Positions 1-9,221 are shown, counted from the first letter of the stretch. The stretch: DNA of 64,000 nt from Hymenobacter translucens (GCF_020685205.1 NZ_JAJERB010000002.1:434001-498000); one strand, 5' to 3'. Notes: generated from the letters alone by a model not told the origin. Translations and numbers: made by a program.

Positions 1-2187
1 TTCCGGCTGTCGGGCTCGGTGCAGAACGCCCTGACCCACGGCAAGGGCACGATGCTGGTGCTGGACCCGGACACCAAGAAAACGCAGTTTTTCTCGCGCT
101 TTCTGATGGACCCCACCACCGGCATTGCCTACGACGACCCGGCGCCCAACACGTTCAGCTTCAACTCGCCCTACGGCGCCTGCCCTACCTGCAACGGCCT
201 GGGCGAAGTGCAGGAAATCACCGAGGACTCGGTGATGCCCGACAAGAAGCTCAGCATCAGCCGGGGCGGCATCGCGCCCCTGGGCGAGTACCGCGACATC
301 TGGATTTTTCAGCAGCTGGGTCTGATCCTGAAAAAGCACAAGGCCAGCCTGAGCACCGCCCTCGATAAGCTGCCCGACGAGCTGGTGCAGCGCCTGCTTT
401 ACGGCATGCCCGAAGACGAGGACGCCGACCCCAAGAAGAGCAACTACACCGAGCCGTTCGAAGGCATCATTCCCTTCCTGCGCCGGCAGATGGAATCTGA
501 TTCGGAAAATATCCGGGAGTGGATTCAGCAGTACACCCAGGCCCGGGAGTGCCCCGAGTGCCATGGCTACCGCCTGAAGAAGGAGTCCCTGCACTTCAAA
601 ATCGACGGCAAAAACATTGGGGAGCTGTCCGTGATGGACATCAACGAGCTGAGCCGGTGGTTTGAAGGACTGGAGGAGCGCCTGACCGAGCGGCAGAACG
701 TGATTGGCCGGGAGCTGCTCAAGGAGCTCCGCAAGCGCATCGGCTTCCTGCTCGAAGTCGGCCTGGAATACCTGAACCTGCACCGCTCGGTTCGGACGCT
801 GTCGGGCGGGGAAAGCCAGCGGATTCGCCTCGCCACCCAGATTGGCACCCAGCTCGTGGGCGTGCTCTATATCATGGACGAGCCCAGCATCGGCCTGCAT
901 CAGCGCGACAACGAGCGGCTCATCAAGGCGTTGCAGCATCTGCGCGACATCGGCAACTCCGTTATCGTGGTGGAGCACGACAAGGACATGATCATGAATG
1001 CCGACCACGTGCTCGACATCGGGCCGGGCGCGGGCATTCACGGCGGCCACATCGTGGCGTCGGGCTCGCCCACCGAGATTTTTAAGTCGGGCAGCCTGAC
1101 CTCCCAGTACCTGAGCGGGCAGAAGCACATCGAGCTGCGCCGGCAGAAGCGGGCCGGCGACGGGGGGCAGCTGGTGCTGAAAGGCGCTACCGGCCACAAC
1201 CTCAAGAACGTAACCGTGAAGTTCCCGCTGGGCAAGCTGGTGGCCGTCACGGGCGTATCAGGCTCGGGCAAGTCCAGCCTGATCCACGACACGCTATACC
1301 CGATTCTCAACCAGTTCTTCTTCAATGCCAAGCGCGACCCGCTGCCCTACCAGGCTATTGAAGGGCTGGAGCTGATTGACAAGGTAATTGAAGTGGACCA
1401 GTCGCCTATCGGGCGCACGCCCCGGTCGAACCCGGCTACCTATACCGGCGTGTTCACCGAAATCCGCAGCTTGTTTGCCTCCTTGCCGGAAGCTAAAATT
1501 CGCGGCTATGGCCCGGGCCGGTTCTCGTTCAACGTGAAGGGCGGGCGGTGCGAAACCTGCGAGGGCGCCGGCATCCGCACCATTGAGATGAACTTCCTGC
1601 CCGACGTGCACGTGCCCTGCGAAACCTGCAAAGGCCGGCGCTACAACCGTGAAACGCTGGAAGTGCGCTTCAAGGGCAAGAGCATCACCGACATTCTCGA
1701 CATGACGGTGGAAAAAGCGGTGGAATACTTCGAAAACCAGCCCCGGATTCTGCGCAAGATTCAGGTGCTGAACGAAGTAGGTCTGGGCTACCTCACGCTT
1801 GGGCAGCAGGCAACTACGCTCAGCGGGGGCGAGGCCCAGCGCGTAAAGCTTGCGACCGAGCTGGGAAAGAAGGACACCGGCAAGACGTTCTACATCCTCG
1901 ACGAGCCCACCACCGGCCTGCACTTCGAAGACATTCGTCACCTCTCCGACGTGCTGCAGAAGCTGGTCGACAAGGGCAATACCGTGCTTATCATCGAGCA
2001 CAACCTGGACCTGATTAAAGTAGCCGACCACATCATCGACCTGGGCCCCGAAGGCGGCGGGGGTGGGGGCACGATTGTCGCCCAGGGGACGCCCGAGCAG
2101 GTGGCTAAGGTAAAGAAGGGCCACACCGCCCGCTTCCTGGCCGAAGAGCTGAAAGTAAGCAAGTACGCCGACGCCAAAGCCAGCTAA
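1..2187 (+). CDS. uvrA: UvrABC excinuclease subunit A, 5'-truncated by window edge
   Basis: DNA damage-recognition ATPase of nucleotide excision repair; it acts as a dimer that loads UvrB onto damaged DNA. The frame is open from base 1, so the true start lies outside. About 728 codons are present against roughly 940 in the family, so the first Walker A region is missing. Visible in order: a CPTCNGLG zinc-finger segment, CPECHGYR, the first ABC signature LSGGESQRIRLATQ, Walker B MDEPSIGLH, the second Walker A GVSGSGKSS, the CETCEGAG/CETCKGRR zinc module, the second signature LSGGEAQRVKLATELG and Walker B LDEPTTGLH. All hallmark residues are intact. It ends at a strong hairpin shared with the convergent DUF4142 gene. 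Identity is certain from the family motifs. Confidence 0.98.
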   Translation, partial: FRLSGSVQNALTHGKGTMLVLDPDTKKTQFFSRFLMDPTTGIAYDDPAPNTFSFNSPYGACPTCNGLGEVQEITEDSVMPDKKLSISRGGIAPLGEYRDIWIFQQLGLILKKHKASLSTALDKLPDELVQRLLYGMPEDEDADPKKSNYTEPFEGIIPFLRRQMESDSENIREWIQQYTQARECPECHGYRLKKESLHFKIDGKNIGELSVMDINELSRWFEGLEERLTERQNVIGRELLKELRKRIGFLLEVGLEYLNLHRSVRTLSGGESQRIRLATQIGTQLVGVLYIMDEPSIGLHQRDNERLIKALQHLRDIGNSVIVVEHDKDMIMNADHVLDIGPGAGIHGGHIVASGSPTEIFKSGSLTSQYLSGQKHIELRRQKRAGDGGQLVLKGATGHNLKNVTVKFPLGKLVAVTGVSGSGKSSLIHDTLYPILNQFFFNAKRDPLPYQAIEGLELIDKVIEVDQSPIGRTPRSNPATYTGVFTEIRSLFASLPEAKIRGYGPGRFSFNVKGGRCETCEGAGIRTIEMNFLPDVHVPCETCKGRRYNRETLEVRFKGKSITDILDMTVEKAVEYFENQPRILRKIQVLNEVGLGYLTLGQQATTLSGGEAQRVKLATELGKKDTGKTFYILDEPTTGLHFEDIRHLSDVLQKLVDKGNTVLIIEHNLDLIKVADHIIDLGPEGGGGGGTIVAQGTPEQVAKVKKGHTARFLAEELKVSKYADAKAS

Positions 2188-2205
2188 GCGGTTGGCCTGA
2201 CCGAT

Positions 2206-2243
2206 AAAAAAAAGCCCCCGGCATAACTGCCGGGGGCTTTTTG
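2206..2243. terminator. Bidirectional terminator between uvrA and DUF4142 gene
   Basis: A perfect 13-bp stem (2211-2223 with 2228-2240) with a TAAC loop. It is flanked by an A-run on the left and a T-run on the right, so it can serve both convergent genes. Confidence 0.85.
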
Positions 2244-2268
2244 CTTTCAGTACTATGGTGACGGCCGG

Positions 2269-2964
2269 CTACATGCTGGCGTGTTTCTTCGACATATCCA
2301 GGTGGCTCGAAACGACAGGCGTCACCTTGCCGATAAAGCCCTGCAGGTCGGCGTCTTTGGTCATTTGCTGGTGCGCCTTGAGCGTGTTCAGCGTTTTCTG
2401 GTGGTCGGTTACCATCTGGGTCAAAAACTGGCGCTCGAGCTCCTGCCCGGTAAGTTTGCCCATCCGCTCGGCAATGGCTTTGTGCTCGGCGTCCATGTCG
2501 GTAGGTAGGGTCACGCCTTTTTTCTTGGCAATGGCCATCAGGTCCGTCGTCGACTTCGTGTGGTCTTTGATCATCATGTTGGCGTGGTCCTTCGCCATGC
2601 CCGTGGCACCCTTCGACAAGACCAGCTTGCTGAGCTGAATCTCGTTCTGGTCGCTGTGCGCGGCCGACTTCATGAACTCAGGGTCGGTGGAATGGGGCAT
2701 CGTCGAGCCACTGGAGTTGGCGTTCTGATCGGCCGGGGCGGTACCGGTAGCAGCCGCGCTGCCGGCGGCGCTGGCGTCGGCGGGCATGGTGGTCGTGGCC
2801 GAGTCGCCCGTAGTGGCGCCGTTCATGTAGTTGTCACCGGCGTTACCGCCGGCTACTTCCGAATCGGTGGTCGTGGTGGTGGTGGTAGCCGAGTCGTCGT
2901 TGGTGCTGCAAGCCGAGGCGAGAAGCAGGACGGCGCTGAGCAGGCTGAGGGTTGTGCGTTTCAT
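2269..2964 (-). CDS. DUF4142 domain lipoprotein
   Basis: A 231-residue exported protein. The N-terminus is a lipoprotein signal peptide with lipobox LASAC (lipidated Cys about residue 19). A long Thr/Ala/Ser-rich linker follows to about residue 90. The C-terminal part matches DUF4142: a helical ferritin-like bundle with the typical MIKDHTKSTTDLMAIAKKKG segment and a late VVSSHLDMSKKH helix. The function of DUF4142 is not established; members are predicted periplasmic or outer-membrane proteins that are often present in several copies. Two further lipoprotein genes lie upstream on the same strand, and the second of these (3320-3937) is another DUF4142 member, so this looks like a small envelope cluster. 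Confidence 0.88.
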   Translation of the reverse strand: MKRTTLSLLSAVLLLASACSTNDDSATTTTTTTDSEVAGGNAGDNYMNGATTGDSATTTMPADASAAGSAAATGTAPADQNANSSGSTMPHSTDPEFMKSAAHSDQNEIQLSKLVLSKGATGMAKDHANMMIKDHTKSTTDLMAIAKKKGVTLPTDMDAEHKAIAERMGKLTGQELERQFLTQMVTDHQKTLNTLKAHQQMTKDADLQGFIGKVTPVVSSHLDMSKKHASM

Positions 2965-3010
2965 AGCGTTTGGTTGGGGTAGGTAAAAGAGAAGCGGAAA
3001 GCAGGTTGAT

Positions 3011-3274
3011 CTACTGGCCGGGGGCGGCTTTTTCGGCGTCGCCGCTGGCCGGAGCCTGGCTTGTGTTCACGGTATCGTCGTCGGCGGTAACGGTAGGACC
3101 AGCGTCGTTGTCGATTACCGTGGCGTCGGCTTGTACGCCGCCTTCATCAGCTGCTTCGTTCATGTCGCTGACGGCCTCACCGGCGGTGCCGTCGGTACGC
3201 TTTTCGGCGTCGCCGCAGCTGGTAAAGGAAAGGGCGGCGCCAAGGGCCAGCACCGAAAGGATGCGCGTTTTCAT
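3011..3274 (-). CDS. Small acidic lipoprotein, function unknown
   Basis: An 87-residue protein starting with a clear lipoprotein signal (hydrophobic stretch, then lipobox FTSC at about residue 20). The mature part is short, rich in Asp, Ala, Thr and Glu, and looks disordered. I recognise no domain. It sits between two DUF4142 lipoprotein genes on the same strand, 46 bp upstream of one and 45 bp downstream of the other, so cotranscription is likely. The ATG is well placed before the Lys-Thr-Arg n-region of the signal peptide. Confidence 0.72.
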   Translation of the reverse strand: MKTRILSVLALGAALSFTSCGDAEKRTDGTAGEAVSDMNEAADEGGVQADATVIDNDAGPTVTADDDTVNTSQAPASGDAEKAAPGQ

Positions 3275-3319
3275 AGTCTCAGGTAAGTTGGTTGGGAAAA
3301 GGAGCGGTAGGGTTGGTGT

Positions 3320-3937
3320 TTAAGGCAGGTCTTCTACCTGGTCGTTTAGCTGTTTGGCCATTTCGAGGTGCTGCTTCAGCACCGGGGCATATTTGGCGGC
3401 CAAACCCCGGATGTCGCCATCGTAGGCCTCTTCGCTCATGTCCTCGAACTCGTCCACGGTCTTTTTATGGTCGTCTACCATCAGCGAAGCATACCGCTTG
3501 TCGAAGGCAGTACCGGTAAGCCCCGACAGCTCTTTGTAGGTCTCCTGCTGCTCCTCGCTCAGGCCGGCCGGCAGGGTCAGGCCCTTCTGCTGGGCCAGGG
3601 CTTTGATGGCGGTGTTGGCTTCGGTGTGCTGCTTCACCATATCCTGGCCGAAGATTTTCACGGCCGGAGTGGTGCCTTTCTGCTGCGCCAGCTGGCCCAG
3701 CTCAACTTCAAGCATACCGCCACTGGCTGCCGCCACCATAAATTCGGCGTCGCGCTCCTGCTTTTCCGTCACGTTCGCGTCGCCGATGCGTTTCTCGTTC
3801 TGAAACTGCGCTTCCGCCACCGGGTCTTTCTGGCTGGTGTCAGGTGAGCAGTTGGTCAGGGCCAGGCTGGCGCCTAGGGCCACTAGCCGCAGCGAATGAG
3901 CGGCAAATCGGGGCGTGGAAAAGGGTAGTAAAGCCAT
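3320..3937 (-). CDS. DUF4142 domain lipoprotein (second copy)
   Basis: The chosen start at 3937 (MALLPFSTPRF) places a signal peptide with lipobox ALTNC at the N-terminus; a longer in-frame start exists at 4060 but adds 41 residues ahead of the signal sequence. The product is about 205 residues. The DUF4142 helical domain occupies roughly residues 55-200, with DAEFMVAAASGGMLEVELG, VKIFGQDMVKQHTEAN and MVDDHKKTVDEFEDMSEEA. The last helix AKYAPVLKQHLEMAKQLND is typical. It is a diverged paralogue of the gene at 2269-2964 and probably the first gene of the leftward lipoprotein cluster. Biochemical role unknown. Confidence 0.88.
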   Translation of the reverse strand: MALLPFSTPRFAAHSLRLVALGASLALTNCSPDTSQKDPVAEAQFQNEKRIGDANVTEKQERDAEFMVAAASGGMLEVELGQLAQQKGTTPAVKIFGQDMVKQHTEANTAIKALAQQKGLTLPAGLSEEQQETYKELSGLTGTAFDKRYASLMVDDHKKTVDEFEDMSEEAYDGDIRGLAAKYAPVLKQHLEMAKQLNDQVEDLP

Positions 3938-4086
3938 AATGCTTCGTCTATACGTTCGGCTCGGCAGCTGGTTCAGTCCGGGGTGTTTCAGCTCCTGAAA
4001 AAAAGTTCCACCTTGTTTTAAACCACTGGTGGCGGCGGCGCTCCAAGCATCCGAAATCAATTCTCCACAACTTCACTTCCCGCATC

Positions 4087-4929
4087 ATGCAAACTGCCAC
4101 GCTCCGCACGGTTTTCTTTTCCGTCCTGGCCAGCGCCTCCCTGCTGCTGGCCAGCTGCAATAAAGCTTCCGACGCCACCCCCGAAGACACCATCTCCGCC
4201 GAGGACAGCGGCGCCGCCGATGACGAGAATGCCACCACCGGGGACCTGATGAGAGCCGCTTCGCCGGCCGACGTTACGCAGTCAGGCAGCCCCGCGGCAG
4301 AGCCGGCCGACCTGGCCCGCATCCTTTCGCCCTGCGCCATCCGCACCTACGATGCTGCCACCCGCACCCTGACCATTGACTTTGGCCCCACCAACTGCGT
4401 AGGCCCCAACGGCCGCGCCCGCCGGGGCAAGCTGGTGTTTGTGTTCAGCGGCCCGTACCGTCAGGTCGGGGCCGTGGTGACTATTACCCCCGTCAACTAC
4501 TATGTGAACGACAACCTGCACACCGGCACCCGCATTATTACTGATATGGGCGACGGCTCTTACTCGCTGAACGTGCAGAACGCCAGCGTGACCACCCCGA
4601 ACGGCGTACATTCATGGTCGGCTCAGCGTACTTTTACCCGCCTCAGCGGAGGAGCCACCCGCACGATTCTCGACGATGAGTTCAACATCACCGGCAGTGC
4701 CACGGGCACCAACCGCCGGGGCGTCAGCTACACCGCTACCATTCAGCAGCCCCTGCACAAGGTTTTCACGCCTGGCTGCTCGCGCCACTTCGTTTCGGGC
4801 ACCATCTCCTTTGTAAATGCCCGGCAGCAAAGCCTGCTGCTCAACTATGACCCTAGCGGTACGGCAGCCTGCGACAATATTGCCACGGTCACCATCAATG
4901 GCCGAACCCGCACGATCACCCTGCGCTAG
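4087..4929 (+). CDS. Lipoprotein of unknown function
   Basis: A 280-residue protein with a lipoprotein signal (lipobox LLASC, Cys about residue 21). An acidic Glu/Asp/Ala-rich linker follows to about residue 55. The rest is a beta-rich domain with many Thr, Gly and Asn residues and two spaced cysteines (SPCAIRTYD, TNCVGPNG), plus a later pair (TPGCSRHF, GTAACDN) that could form disulfides outside the cytoplasm. I do not recognise a named family; similar secreted proteins are common and uncharacterised in Cytophagales. It is transcribed away from the DUF4142 cluster and ends at a very strong hairpin. Confidence 0.75.
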   Translation: MQTATLRTVFFSVLASASLLLASCNKASDATPEDTISAEDSGAADDENATTGDLMRAASPADVTQSGSPAAEPADLARILSPCAIRTYDAATRTLTIDFGPTNCVGPNGRARRGKLVFVFSGPYRQVGAVVTITPVNYYVNDNLHTGTRIITDMGDGSYSLNVQNASVTTPNGVHSWSAQRTFTRLSGGATRTILDDEFNITGSATGTNRRGVSYTATIQQPLHKVFTPGCSRHFVSGTISFVNARQQSLLLNYDPSGTAACDNIATVTINGRTRTITLR

Positions 4930-4942
4930 GGCCTGTCGTCAG

Positions 4943-4983
4943 ACACACAAAAGCCGCCCCGGTACAGGGCGGCTTTTGTGTGT
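4943..4983. terminator. Strong convergent terminator hairpin
   Basis: A perfect 17-bp stem (4943-4959 with 4967-4983) around a 7-nt loop, lying between two convergent genes. The AAAA/TTTT tracts are inside the stem, so it can work in both directions. Confidence 0.85.
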
Positions 4984-4998
4984 GCCTGGACTGGAGTG

Positions 4999-5781
4999 CT
5001 ACTCGCCCCGGAAGGCGGGTTTGCGCTTCTCGGAGAAGGCCGCCACGCCTTCCTGGTAATCAGCCGATTCGCCAGCCATCTGCTGGCAGTCGGCTTCGAA
5101 GTCGAGCATTTCGTCAAGCGAGGCCGCCCCGGACTTGTTGAGCATCAGCTTGGTAAGACCAATGGCCTTGGTGGGCGCCGCGGCATAGCGGGCAGCCAGC
5201 GCCGCTACGGCGGCATCCAGCTCCCCGGGAGCCACTACCTGGTTTACCAGGCCCAGGCGTAGCGCTTCTTCGGCCGTGACCTTGGAGCCCAGCGTGCACA
5301 ACTCAAACGCCTTGAGCGACCCGACAATGCGGGGCAGGAAGTAAGACGAACCGGAGTCCGGTACCAGGCCGATGTTGATGAAAACTTCAATCATGGACGC
5401 GTCGGTAGAGGCAATCAGGGCGTCGCAGGCCAGGGCCAGGGAGCAGCCGGCACCGGCGGCAACTCCGTTCAGCCGGCCGATGATGGGCTTGGGCATGGTG
5501 CGCATGGCCCGGATAATGGGGTTGTAGCGCTTTTGCAGGGTTTCGTGGAACGAGAATTTATCCGGGCTTTCCTGCGCTGCTTTCAGATCCTGACCCGAGC
5601 AGAAAGCCCGGCCCGCGCCGGTCAGCACTACCACCCGCACGGCGGTATCCTCGGTGGCCTGCTTCAGCGCGTCCTGCAGCTCATAACTCTGTGGGTCATT
5701 AAAGGCATTGAACACGTCCGGGCGGTTCAGCGTGATGGTCGCAACGCCGTGTTGCACGTCGTAAAGCAGGCAGGTATACAT
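4999..5781 (-). CDS. Enoyl-CoA hydratase/isomerase family protein, PaaG-like
   Basis: A crotonase-fold enzyme of 260 residues, the usual length. It has the N-terminal ITLNRPDVFNAF strand-turn, the CoA-binding GAGRAFCSGQDL segment, the oxyanion-hole region LNGVAAGAGCSLALACD, and GLVPDSGSSYFLPRIVG, which resembles the 2-(1,2-epoxy-1,2-dihydrophenyl)acetyl-CoA isomerase PaaG. The Asp in LVPDSG is at the place of the PaaG catalytic acid; a general hydratase would have Glu there. This favours an isomerase acting on ring-epoxide or enoyl-CoA substrates, but no other phenylacetate genes are nearby, so a role in fatty-acid breakdown cannot be excluded. It lies 100 bp downstream of ispD on the same strand. 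Confidence 0.85.
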   Translation of the reverse strand: MYTCLLYDVQHGVATITLNRPDVFNAFNDPQSYELQDALKQATEDTAVRVVVLTGAGRAFCSGQDLKAAQESPDKFSFHETLQKRYNPIIRAMRTMPKPIIGRLNGVAAGAGCSLALACDALIASTDASMIEVFINIGLVPDSGSSYFLPRIVGSLKAFELCTLGSKVTAEEALRLGLVNQVVAPGELDAAVAALAARYAAAPTKAIGLTKLMLNKSGAASLDEMLDFEADCQQMAGESADYQEGVAAFSEKRKPAFRGE

Positions 5782-5881
5782 GGGTGGTGAGGTTGAGAAT
5801 AAGAGAGCGGGAAAGCAGCCCAGGGAGCGGTAAGCTGCAAAGAGAAGGAAAACTTGCCACTTCTTTCCGTTGCACCAGCAT

Positions 5882-6598
5882 TTACTGTCCCATCAGCGCT
5901 TCGGCCAGCAGCAGGTCTTCGGGGGTGGTGATTTTCAGGTTGCGGTAGTCGCCGTCCACGAGGTGGATAGCGTGCCCCAGACGCTCCACTACGCTGGCGT
6001 CGTCGGTGAAGCCGGCTTCCTCGGGCAGCTCGTAGGCCCGGCGCAGCAGGTCCAGCCCGAAAACCTGCGGGGTTTGCACCAGGCGCAGCGTAGCCCGGTC
6101 CAGGGCATGGGTACCCTCCGCCGATATGGCCCGCACCGAGTCCTTGGGCGCCACGGCGACAACGGCCGTACCGTGCCGGGCGGCGGCTTCGTAGGCAGCA
6201 TCAATGACCTGGGCCGGCACCAGCGGACGCACCCCGTCATGGACGGCCACCAGCCCTGCTTCCTGCCCGGCCAGGTGCGCCAGGCCATTGCGGACGGAAG
6301 CCCAGCGGGAGTGCCCCCCGGCTACGACCACGTGCGGAATGCCTACCTCATGCCGGGCGCAGAGGCGGTGCCAGGCGTCGAACTGGTCGGCGGGCAGCAC
6401 GATAATGCACTGCTGCACGTCCAGAGCCAACTCCGTAAAGCGCCGCAGGGTGTGCAGCAGTACCGGCTCCCCGTGCAGCTCCAGAAACTGCTTGGGCCGG
6501 TCGGCGCCCATGCGGGTGCCGCTGCCCCCGGCCACCAGAATGGCGAATCTTGCCGGGGTCTTAGGGTCTTGGGGACTTGGGGTCTTGGGGTCGTTCAT
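5882..6598 (-). CDS. ispD: 2-C-methyl-D-erythritol 4-phosphate cytidylyltransferase
   Basis: Transfers CMP from CTP to methylerythritol phosphate in the non-mevalonate isoprenoid pathway. I chose the ATG at 6598 (MNDPKTPSPQ), giving 238 residues, the family size; a longer in-frame start at 6754 would run through a terminator hairpin. The CTP-binding loop AGGSGTRMGADRPKQFLEL is near the N-terminus. VHDGVRPLV, VAVAPKDSVRA, LVQTPQVFG, TDDASVVE and GDYRNLKITTPEDL follow in canonical order. Residues 2-13 are a short Pro/Lys/Thr repeat encoded by a GGGTCTTGGGG-type repetitive tract. Its product ultimately feeds carotenoids, and a lycopene cyclase gene lies at 10478. Confidence 0.95.
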   Translation of the reverse strand: MNDPKTPSPQDPKTPARFAILVAGGSGTRMGADRPKQFLELHGEPVLLHTLRRFTELALDVQQCIIVLPADQFDAWHRLCARHEVGIPHVVVAGGHSRWASVRNGLAHLAGQEAGLVAVHDGVRPLVPAQVIDAAYEAAARHGTAVVAVAPKDSVRAISAEGTHALDRATLRLVQTPQVFGLDLLRRAYELPEEAGFTDDASVVERLGHAIHLVDGDYRNLKITTPEDLLLAEALMGQ

Positions 6599-6650
6599 AC
6601 AGGGCAGGTCTAGCCGGGCAGGGCGCAAAGTACGGCAGGACCGTAATGCA

Positions 6651-6683
6651 AAACGCCGAATGCCCGGCGGGCATTCGGCGTTT
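6651..6683. terminator. Terminator hairpin between queA and ispD
   Basis: A perfect 15-bp stem (6651-6665 with 6669-6683) with a 3-nt loop, lying 76 bp downstream of the queA stop on the minus strand. It should end queA transcription and give ispD its own promoter. Confidence 0.78.
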
Positions 6684-6758
6684 CGTGAAGTTAGCGTTGA
6701 GCAGGGAAGAATCGTTGAACAAAAAATCCAAGACCCCCGGACCCCAACAACCAAGCCC

Positions 6759-7808
6759 CTACAGAATCAGCATGGCGTCGCCGTAGCTGAAAAACTTATA
6801 CTTCTCCTTGATGGCCAGCTTGTAGGCTTCGATGAGCAGATCGTAGCCGGCAAAGGCGGCCGTCATCATCATCAGCGTGCTTTCCGGGGTGTGGAAGTTA
6901 GTCAGCAGCGTGTTGGCAATCTTGAACTCGTGGGGCGGGAAGATAAACTTGTCGGTCCAGCCCTGGTTGGCCTTTAGGCGGTTGTGCGCCGAAACCGACG
7001 ACTCCAGCGCCCGCATGGTGGTGGTACCCACGGCGCAGACCCGCTTCTTGCCGTCGAGCGCCTTGTTGACGATAACCGCCGACTCACCCGAAACGATGAA
7101 GTTCTCGGAGTCCATCTTGTGCTTGGTCAGGTCTTCCACGTCCACGGCCCGGAAAGTGCCCAGGCCCACGTGCAGGGTAACGGGCGCTACGTCCACACCC
7201 TTGATTTCCAGGCGCTTCATCACCTCGCGGGTGAAGTGCAAGCCAGCCGAGGGGGCAGCCACGGCGCCGGTGTGCTTGGCGTAGATGGTCTGGTACCGCT
7301 CCTTGTCGGCGGGCTCGGCTTCGCGGGTAATGGACTCGCGGGGCAGGGGCGTCTCCCCCAGGTCGTGCAGGGCCTTGTAGAACTCCTCGTCGGTGCCGTC
7401 GAACAGAAACTTGATGGTGCGGCCGCGGGAGGTGGTGTTGTCGATAACTTCCGCCACCATGTCGCTTTCGCCGAAGTAAAGCTTGTTGCCCACCCGGATT
7501 TTACGGGCCGGATCTACCAGTACGTCCCAGAGGTGAATGTCCTTGTTTAGCTCGCGCAGCAGGAACACTTCAATCTTGGCGCCGGTTTTTTCCTTGTTGC
7601 CGTAGAGGCGGGCGGGAAATACCTTGGTATCATTCACGACAAGCACGTCGCCGTCGCCGAAATACTCGATGATGTCCTTGAACACCCGGTGTTCGATCTT
7701 GCCACTGTCGCGGTGCAGCACCATCAGGCGCGACTCATCACGGTTCTTGGACGGATGCTGGGCAACCAGGTTTTCGGGCAGATCGAACTTAAACTCAGAC
7801 AGTTTCAT
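6759..7808 (-). CDS. queA: tRNA preQ1(34) S-adenosylmethionine ribosyltransferase-isomerase
   Basis: Transfers and rearranges the ribosyl part of SAM onto 7-aminomethyl-7-deazaguanine in the wobble position of GUN anticodon tRNAs, giving epoxyqueuosine. It is 349 residues, full length. Conserved blocks: the N-terminal [69 protein letters not shown]-like [27 protein letters not shown] and the C-terminal [21 protein letters not shown]. The ATG at 7808 starts exactly at the family N-terminus. No other queuosine genes are in the window. Confidence 0.96.
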   Translation of the reverse strand: MKLSEFKFDLPENLVAQHPSKNRDESRLMVLHRDSGKIEHRVFKDIIEYFGDGDVLVVNDTKVFPARLYGNKEKTGAKIEVFLLRELNKDIHLWDVLVDPARKIRVGNKLYFGESDMVAEVIDNTTSRGRTIKFLFDGTDEEFYKALHDLGETPLPRESITREAEPADKERYQTIYAKHTGAVAAPSAGLHFTREVMKRLEIKGVDVAPVTLHVGLGTFRAVDVEDLTKHKMDSENFIVSGESAVIVNKALDGKKRVCAVGTTTMRALESSVSAHNRLKANQGWTDKFIFPPHEFKIANTLLTNFHTPESTLMMMTAAFAGYDLLIEAYKLAIKEKYKFFSYGDAMLIL

Positions 7809-7857
7809 ACGGACGGAAAGGGCACTAGAAAGGGAAGATACCTAAAATTTGGGACGG

Positions 7858-7865
7858 CGAAAGTA
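7858..7865 (-). promoter_or_regulatory. Candidate -7 box upstream of queA
   Basis: Read on the minus strand this is TACTTTCG, one mismatch from the Bacteroidota -7 consensus TAnnTTTG, about 50 bp ahead of the queA ATG. A clear -33 TTTG is not evident. Confidence 0.4.
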
Positions 7866-7958
7866 CGCACCTTTAACGGATAAATCATTAATTTCGGCCA
7901 GAATTCGTTAGTTGCCCGCATTCCGCGCGGGCCTGATCTTTAGTTTACTACGTCGCCG

Positions 7959-9221
7959 ATGCTAGCCCTGCGCCTCACCCTGGAAAGCTTCCGCTTCGCG
8001 TGGCAGGCCCTCCGCTCCAACCTGCTGCGCACCATCCTGTCGCTGCTCGGCGTCACCATCGGCATCTTCGCCATCATCACCGTCTTTACCGTCGTCGATT
8101 CGCTTGAAGCCAGCGTGCGCAAGAGCATGAACTTCGTGGGCACCAAGGTTATCTACGTGATGAAGATGCCCTGGGACTTCAGCTCGAACGACTACCCCTG
8201 GTGGAAGTACTTCCAGCGCCCCGTGCCCACCGTCCGGGAGTTCCGGGAACTGCAGCGCATGCTTGGGCCCAACAACAACGGCATTGCCATCTTCGCCTCC
8301 GCTGGCGGCAACGTCTTCAAGGTAGGCAGCAACAGCCTGTCGGGCTGCAACCTGCAAGGCGTGAGCTTCGACTTCCGGCGCGTGTCGGAAGTCAACATTG
8401 CTGAGGGGCGCTACTTCACGCCCCAGGAAATTGACGGCGCCCGCCCGGTTGCCATCATCGGGGCCGACGTAGCCGAAAACCTGTTTCCGAACGGCAACGC
8501 CGTGGGCCAGGAGTTCAAGACCCGGGGGCGCCGGTTTGCCATCATCGGGGTCATGGAAAAGGAAGGCAAGAACATGCTCGGGGCCCCCAGCAACGATACC
8601 AACTCCCTGATTCCCTTCGGCACGTTCACCAAGATGTTTGCCCTGAGTACCAACGGCCTGTCCGGCATTACGCCCCTGATTGCGGTGAAGGGTCGGGAAG
8701 AAGACCAGGGCCTGCTCGACCTCGAGTACGAGATGAAGGGAGCCATGCGCAACATCCGTAGCCTCAAGCCCCGGGAGGAAGACAACTTTGCCCTGAACCG
8801 GCCCGAAATGTTTGCCGAGCTGATTACCAACCTGTTTTCGGTTATTGGCATTGCCGGGGCCATCATCGGCAGCTTTGCCATCCTAGTGGGTGGGTTCGGT
8901 ATTGCCAACATCATGTTCGTGTCGGTCAAGGAGCGCACCAACATTATCGGGATTCAAAAGTCGCTGGGCGCCAAAAACTACTTTATCCTTTTCCAGTTTC
9001 TGTTCGAGGCCATTTTCCTCTGTCTGATCGGCGGCGGGGCCGGCATCCTGCTGGTGTATCTGGTTACGCTGCTGCCCCAGGACGCGCTGCCGCTGTTTCT
9101 CTCGGCCAGCAACCTCACGCTGGGCCTGACGGTGTCGGTGGTGATTGGGGTGCTGGCGGGCATTATTCCGGCCGTGCTGGCATCGAACCTCGACCCCGTA
9201 ATTGCCATTCGCTCAAAATAG
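7959..9221 (+). CDS. MacB/FtsX-type ABC transporter permease
   Basis: A 420-residue inner-membrane permease. The first transmembrane helix is at about residues 23-47 (ILSLLGVTIGIFAII). A periplasmic MacB core domain of about 230 residues follows (VAIIGADVAENLFPNG, TRGRRFAIIGVMEKEG). Three C-terminal helices form the FtsX domain (GSFAILVGGFGIANIMFVSV, then a helix after KNYFILFQFLFEA, then VVIGVLAGIIPAVLAS before LDPVIAIRSK). The VKERTNIIGIQKSLGAK loop is typical. Such permeases need a MacB-type ATPase; none is adjacent, so the partner must be elsewhere. Substrate unknown; lipoprotein or peptide export, or envelope mechanotransmission, are the known roles of the family. Confidence 0.9.
   Translation: MLALRLTLESFRFAWQALRSNLLRTILSLLGVTIGIFAIITVFTVVDSLEASVRKSMNFVGTKVIYVMKMPWDFSSNDYPWWKYFQRPVPTVREFRELQRMLGPNNNGIAIFASAGGNVFKVGSNSLSGCNLQGVSFDFRRVSEVNIAEGRYFTPQEIDGARPVAIIGADVAENLFPNGNAVGQEFKTRGRRFAIIGVMEKEGKNMLGAPSNDTNSLIPFGTFTKMFALSTNGLSGITPLIAVKGREEDQGLLDLEYEMKGAMRNIRSLKPREEDNFALNRPEMFAELITNLFSVIGIAGAIIGSFAILVGGFGIANIMFVSVKERTNIIGIQKSLGAKNYFILFQFLFEAIFLCLIGGGAGILLVYLVTLLPQDALPLFLSASNLTLGLTVSVVIGVLAGIIPAVLASNLDPVIAIRSK

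Noticed and set aside
1294..2124. A 276-residue minus-strand open frame inside uvrA
   Set aside because: It overlaps an unambiguous uvrA frame, is of unusual composition (Val/Gly/His-rich) and has no family features; a typical antisense shadow in GC-rich DNA.
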